Origin: an uncultured beta proteobacterium
GTDB taxonomy: Bacteria; Pseudomonadota; Gammaproteobacteria; Burkholderiales; Burkholderiaceae_C
Direction: 5' to 3'
NCBI GenBank assembly: GCA_903834645.1
Contig: CAILKA010000556.1
Span: 1 to 7,406, forward strand
DNA length: 7,406 bases
Part shown: positions 4,952 through 7,406 of the stretch, piece by piece
How positions within the stretch are numbered: the first letter of the stretch is position 1
Layout: each line of letters starts with the position of its first letter
Translations under genes and position numbers: made by a program
Notes under the pieces: model-generated
Told to the model about the DNA's origin: nothing
The model's input: only the letters and a program-made list of their open reading frames with translations
Database searches by the model: none

Positions 4952-6946
4952 ATGCACTACTTCGTCACCGGTGCCACCGGGTTCATCGGCAAGCGGCTCG
5001 TGCGCAGGCTGCTCGCCCGGCGCGGAGCGGTCGTGCACTTCCTGGTGCGCCCGGGCTCGGAGGCGCGCGTGCCCGAGCTGCTGGCCTATTGGGGCGCGAG
5101 CCGCCAGCGCGCCATACCCGTGGTGGGCGACCTGACCGCCTCGCGCCTGGGCGTGGCCGGCGACGCGCTCAAGGCCCTCAAGGGGCAGATCGACCACTTC
5201 TACCACCTGGCTGCCGTCTACGACCTCCAGGCGGGCGAGGACAGCCAGGTGCAGGTGAACGTGGAAGGCACGCGCCACGCGGTGGACCTCGCGCGCGCCA
5301 TCGACGCCAGGCACTTCCACCACGTCAGCAGCATCGCTGCGGCGGGCCTGTACGAGGGAGTCTTCCGCGAGGACATGTTCGACGAGGCCGAGGGCCTGGA
5401 CCACCCCTACTTCATGACCAAGCACGAGTCCGAGAAGATCGTGCGGCGCGAGTGCAAGGTGCCCTGGTCGGTCTACCGCCCGGCCATGGTGGTGGGCGAC
5501 TCGAAGACGGGGGAGATGGACAAGATCGACGGCCCGTACTACTTCTTCAAGCTGATCCAGCGCATGCGCCAGATCCTGCCGCCGTGGATGCCCTCCGTCG
5601 GCCTGGAAGGCGGGCGCATCAACATCGTGCCGGTGGACTTCGTGGTGGACGCGATCGACCACATCAGCCACCACCACCACACGAGCGGCCGCTGCTACCA
5701 CCTCGTGGACCCGCAGGGCTACCGCGTGGGAGACGTGCTCGACATCTTCGCGCGCGCGGCGCACGCGCCGAAGATGAACCTCTTCGTCAACGCCGCGCTC
5801 TTCGGCTTCATCCCGCGCGGCGTGAAGAAGAGCCTGATGGCGCTCGCCCCGGTGCGGCGCATCCGCAACGCGGTAATGAAGGATCTCGGCCTGCCCGAGG
5901 ACATCTTCACCTTCGTCAACTACCCCACGCGCTTCGACCGGCGCGAGACCGATGCCGCACTCAAGGGCAGCGGCATCGAGTGCCCGGACCTGCACGACTA
6001 CGCCTGGCGGCTGTGGGACTACTGGGAGCGCCACCTCGACCCCGATCTGTTCATCGATCGCAGCCTCAAGGGCACGGTCGGCGGCAAGGTGGTGCTCGTC
6101 ACGGGCGGCTCCTCGGGCATCGGGCTGGCTGCGGCGATCAAGTTCGCGCAGGCCGGAGCCATCACCGTCATCTGCGGGCGCGACGCCGACAAGCTCGGGC
6201 AGGCCGAGCGCGAGATCCGCGAGGCGGCCGGGCCGCAGGCCCGGGTGCACGGCTACAGCGTCGACATCGCCGACCCGGCGGGGTGCGACGCCTTCCTGCA
6301 GGCCCTGCAGCAGGCCCACGGCGGCGTGGACTTCCTCATCAACAACGCCGGGCGCTCGATCCGCCGCGCCATCGAGAGCAGCTACGACCGCTTCCACGAC
6401 TTCGAGCGCACGATGCAGCTCAACTACTTCGGCTGCCTGCGCGTGACGATGGGCCTGCTGCCGGGCATGGTGGCCCGCAAGCGTGGGCACGTGGTCAACA
6501 TCAGCTCCATCGGCGTGCTCACCAACGCGCCGCGCTTCTCCGCCTACGTGGCGAGCAAGGCGGCACTGGACGCCTGGACGCGCTGCGCCAGCAGCGAGTT
6601 CGCCGACCAGGGCGTGACCTTCACGACCATCAACATGCCGCTCGTGCGCACGCCGATGATCGCCCCGACCAAGATCTACAACAACGTGCCCACGCTCAGC
6701 CCCGAGGAGGCAGCCGACATGATCGTGCAGGCCTGCGTCTACAAGCCCGTGCGCATCGCCACGCGGCTGGGCATCGTGGGGGAGGTGCTCCACGCCCTGG
6801 CCCCGCGCGTGGCGCAGATCGTGATGAACACGAGCTTTCGCATGTTCCCCGACAGCGAGGCCGCGCGTGCCGACAAGGCCGGCAAACCCCAGTTGTCGGC
6901 CGAGGCCGTGGCGCTGCAGCAGATGATGCGCGGGATCCACTTCTGA
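4952..6946 (+). CDS. Two-domain SDR fatty acyl-CoA reductase (Marinobacter-type, alcohol-forming)
   Basis: This 664-residue protein fuses two Rossmann SDR domains. Residues 1-~370 are an extended (epimerase/FAR-like) SDR: GATGFIG (7-13) binds NAD(P)H, HHVSSIAAAG (123-132) supplies the active-site Ser, and Tyr153/Lys157 form YxxxK in HPYFMTKHESEK. Residues ~374-664 are a classical SDR: VTGGSSGIG (383-391), NNAG (464-467), Asn491 in QLNYFG, Ser518/519 in VNISSIG and Tyr532/Lys536 in YVASK. Both active sites look intact. The length and many long blocks (MDKIDGPYYFFK, RINIVPVDFVVDA, NNAGRSIRR, NAPRFSAYVASK, NMPLVRTPMIAPTKIY) match my memory of the ~661-residue Marinobacter fatty acyl-CoA reductase, which takes acyl-CoA through the aldehyde to fatty alcohol with NADPH. 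The C-terminal domain also resembles Acinetobacter Acr1 (acyl-CoA to aldehyde). The division of labour between domains is inference. Fatty alcohol would feed wax esters; no wax synthase is in the window. The divergent neighbour is a phasin gene. Codon use resembles its neighbours, with no sign of recent transfer. Confidence 0.9.
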   Translation: MHYFVTGATGFIGKRLVRRLLARRGAVVHFLVRPGSEARVPELLAYWGASRQRAIPVVGDLTASRLGVAGDALKALKGQIDHFYHLAAVYDLQAGEDSQVQVNVEGTRHAVDLARAIDARHFHHVSSIAAAGLYEGVFREDMFDEAEGLDHPYFMTKHESEKIVRRECKVPWSVYRPAMVVGDSKTGEMDKIDGPYYFFKLIQRMRQILPPWMPSVGLEGGRINIVPVDFVVDAIDHISHHHHTSGRCYHLVDPQGYRVGDVLDIFARAAHAPKMNLFVNAALFGFIPRGVKKSLMALAPVRRIRNAVMKDLGLPEDIFTFVNYPTRFDRRETDAALKGSGIECPDLHDYAWRLWDYWERHLDPDLFIDRSLKGTVGGKVVLVTGGSSGIGLAAAIKFAQAGAITVICGRDADKLGQAEREIREAAGPQARVHGYSVDIADPAGCDAFLQALQQAHGGVDFLINNAGRSIRRAIESSYDRFHDFERTMQLNYFGCLRVTMGLLPGMVARKRGHVVNISSIGVLTNAPRFSAYVASKAALDAWTRCASSEFADQGVTFTTINMPLVRTPMIAPTKIYNNVPTLSPEEAADMIVQACVYKPVRIATRLGIVGEVLHALAPRVAQIVMNTSFRMFPDSEAARADKAGKPQLSAEAVALQQMMRGIHF

Positions 6947-6985
6947 GCCCCGTGGCCGCGTGAGCGCGAGGCGGCGGGCCTTTCC

Positions 6986-6991
6986 TACAAT
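6986..6991 (+). promoter_or_regulatory. Candidate -10 box of argB
   Basis: TACAAT, in the context TTTCCTACAATGTCC, matches the -10 consensus at five of six bases and predicts a start near 6998, with a leader of about 37 bases before the argB ATG. It implies that argB has its own promoter, independent of the reductase gene 40 bases upstream. No clear -35 hexamer or ribosome-binding site was found. Confidence 0.55.
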
Positions 6992-7034
6992 GTCCGCTTC
7001 TTCTTCCTTGCACCCCGCCAACCGCCGCACGCCG

Positions 7035-7406
7035 ATGAACACGCCCGACGCCGCGCACAGCCTGGACCATATCACCCCCCGCGACCAGGCCGAGATCCTG
7101 GCGCAGGCGCTGCCCTACATCCGCCGCTACCACGGCAAGACGCTCGTCATCAAGTACGGCGGCAACGCGATGACCGACCCCGCGCTGCAGCAGGACTTCG
7201 CCGAGGACATCGTGCTGCTCAAGCTCGTGGGCATGAACCCCATCGTCGTGCACGGCGGTGGCCCGCAGATCGACGAGGCGCTGGCCAAGGTCGGCAAGAA
7301 GGGCACCTTCATCCAGGGCATGCGCGTGACCGACGACGAGACCATGGAGGTCGTCGAGTGGGTGCTCGCCGGCGAGGTGCAGCAAGACATCGTGGGCCTG
7401 ATCAAC
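7035..7406 (+). CDS. argB: N-acetylglutamate kinase ArgB (N-terminal 124 codons, runs off right edge)
   Basis: ArgB phosphorylates N-acetyl-L-glutamate with ATP, the second step of arginine synthesis and often the target of feedback inhibition by arginine. The visible part shows the amino-acid-kinase fold motifs: KTLVIKYGGNAM (residues 35-46) with catalytic Lys40, the glycine-rich HGGGPQID (73-80), and FIQGMRVTD (92-100), the acetylglutamate-binding segment. VEWVLAGEVQQDIVGLIN runs to the window edge and also fits the family. An N-terminal stretch of about 20 residues precedes the core and may hold the helix that in arginine-sensitive hexameric enzymes mediates assembly; this cannot be judged here. 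ATG 7035 is preferred because an in-frame ATG at 6990 overlaps the -10 box and would add a low-complexity Ser-rich segment. Identification is secure; the C-terminal half lies outside the window. Confidence 0.95.
   Translation, partial: MNTPDAAHSLDHITPRDQAEILAQALPYIRRYHGKTLVIKYGGNAMTDPALQQDFAEDIVLLKLVGMNPIVVHGGGPQIDEALAKVGKKGTFIQGMRVTDDETMEVVEWVLAGEVQQDIVGLIN

Noticed and set aside
4720..6963. Open frame of 747 codons on the plus strand in another frame of the reductase gene
   Set aside because: Arg/Gly/Ala-rich shadow translation; the adjacent frame has two complete SDR domains with intact motifs.
3749..7075. Open frame of 1108 codons on the minus strand running opposite the reductase gene and through the phasin gene
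   Set aside because: It is a composition artefact of high-GC DNA: the translation is low-complexity (Val/His/Ala/Arg/Gly), crosses three well-supported genes and shows no family motif.
1..7406. CRISPR array, tRNA or rRNA gene, insertion sequence, defence or toxin-antitoxin system
   Set aside because: No spaced identical repeats, RNA-gene signatures, transposase motifs or small toxin/antitoxin pairs were seen; every substantial reading frame is explained by the genes listed.

Overview
The window is a piece of bacterial chromosome with very high GC, no mobile elements and tightly packed genes. Three things point to a Betaproteobacterium, most likely of the order Burkholderiales: the gene order dusB-fis-purH, the TACAAT/TATACT-like -10 boxes without recognisable -35 boxes, and the close fit of the ArgB, Fis and phasin sequences to what I remember of that group. 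This assignment is inference; no ribosomal gene is present to test it.

Layout. Minus strand, 2002 down to 1: dusB (tRNA-dihydrouridine synthase), fis (nucleoid-associated regulator, GTG start) and the first 224 codons of purH (last steps of IMP synthesis), arranged as an operon; fis and purH overlap by four bases. Plus strand, 2085 to 4102: a small YqaA-type DedA-family membrane protein, divergent from dusB, then an M32 metallocarboxypeptidase. Minus strand, 4674 to 4087: a phasin-type polyhydroxyalkanoate (PHA) granule protein with a basic Ala/Pro-rich tail, overlapping the peptidase gene tail to tail by 16 bases. Plus strand, 4952 to 6946: a 664-residue protein made of two fused short-chain dehydrogenase/reductase (SDR) domains. 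It closely matches my memory of the Marinobacter fatty acyl-CoA reductase that makes fatty alcohols. From 7035 to the right edge: the start of argB (N-acetylglutamate kinase).

How the genes fit together. The left operon and argB are housekeeping (tRNA modification, nucleoid regulation, purine and arginine synthesis). The accessory interest is in the middle: a storage-granule protein and a fatty-alcohol-forming reductase are transcribed divergently from a 277-base spacer holding three inverted repeats. This suggests a carbon-storage (PHA and/or wax ester) locus, possibly with shared control; that link is inferred from proximity only.

No RNA genes, CRISPR arrays, insertion sequences, attachment sites or phage genes were seen. 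I found no evidence of a wholly new system. The points most worth a second look are the fused reductase with its dyad-rich upstream region, and two genes whose -10 boxes predict leaderless or nearly leaderless transcripts.
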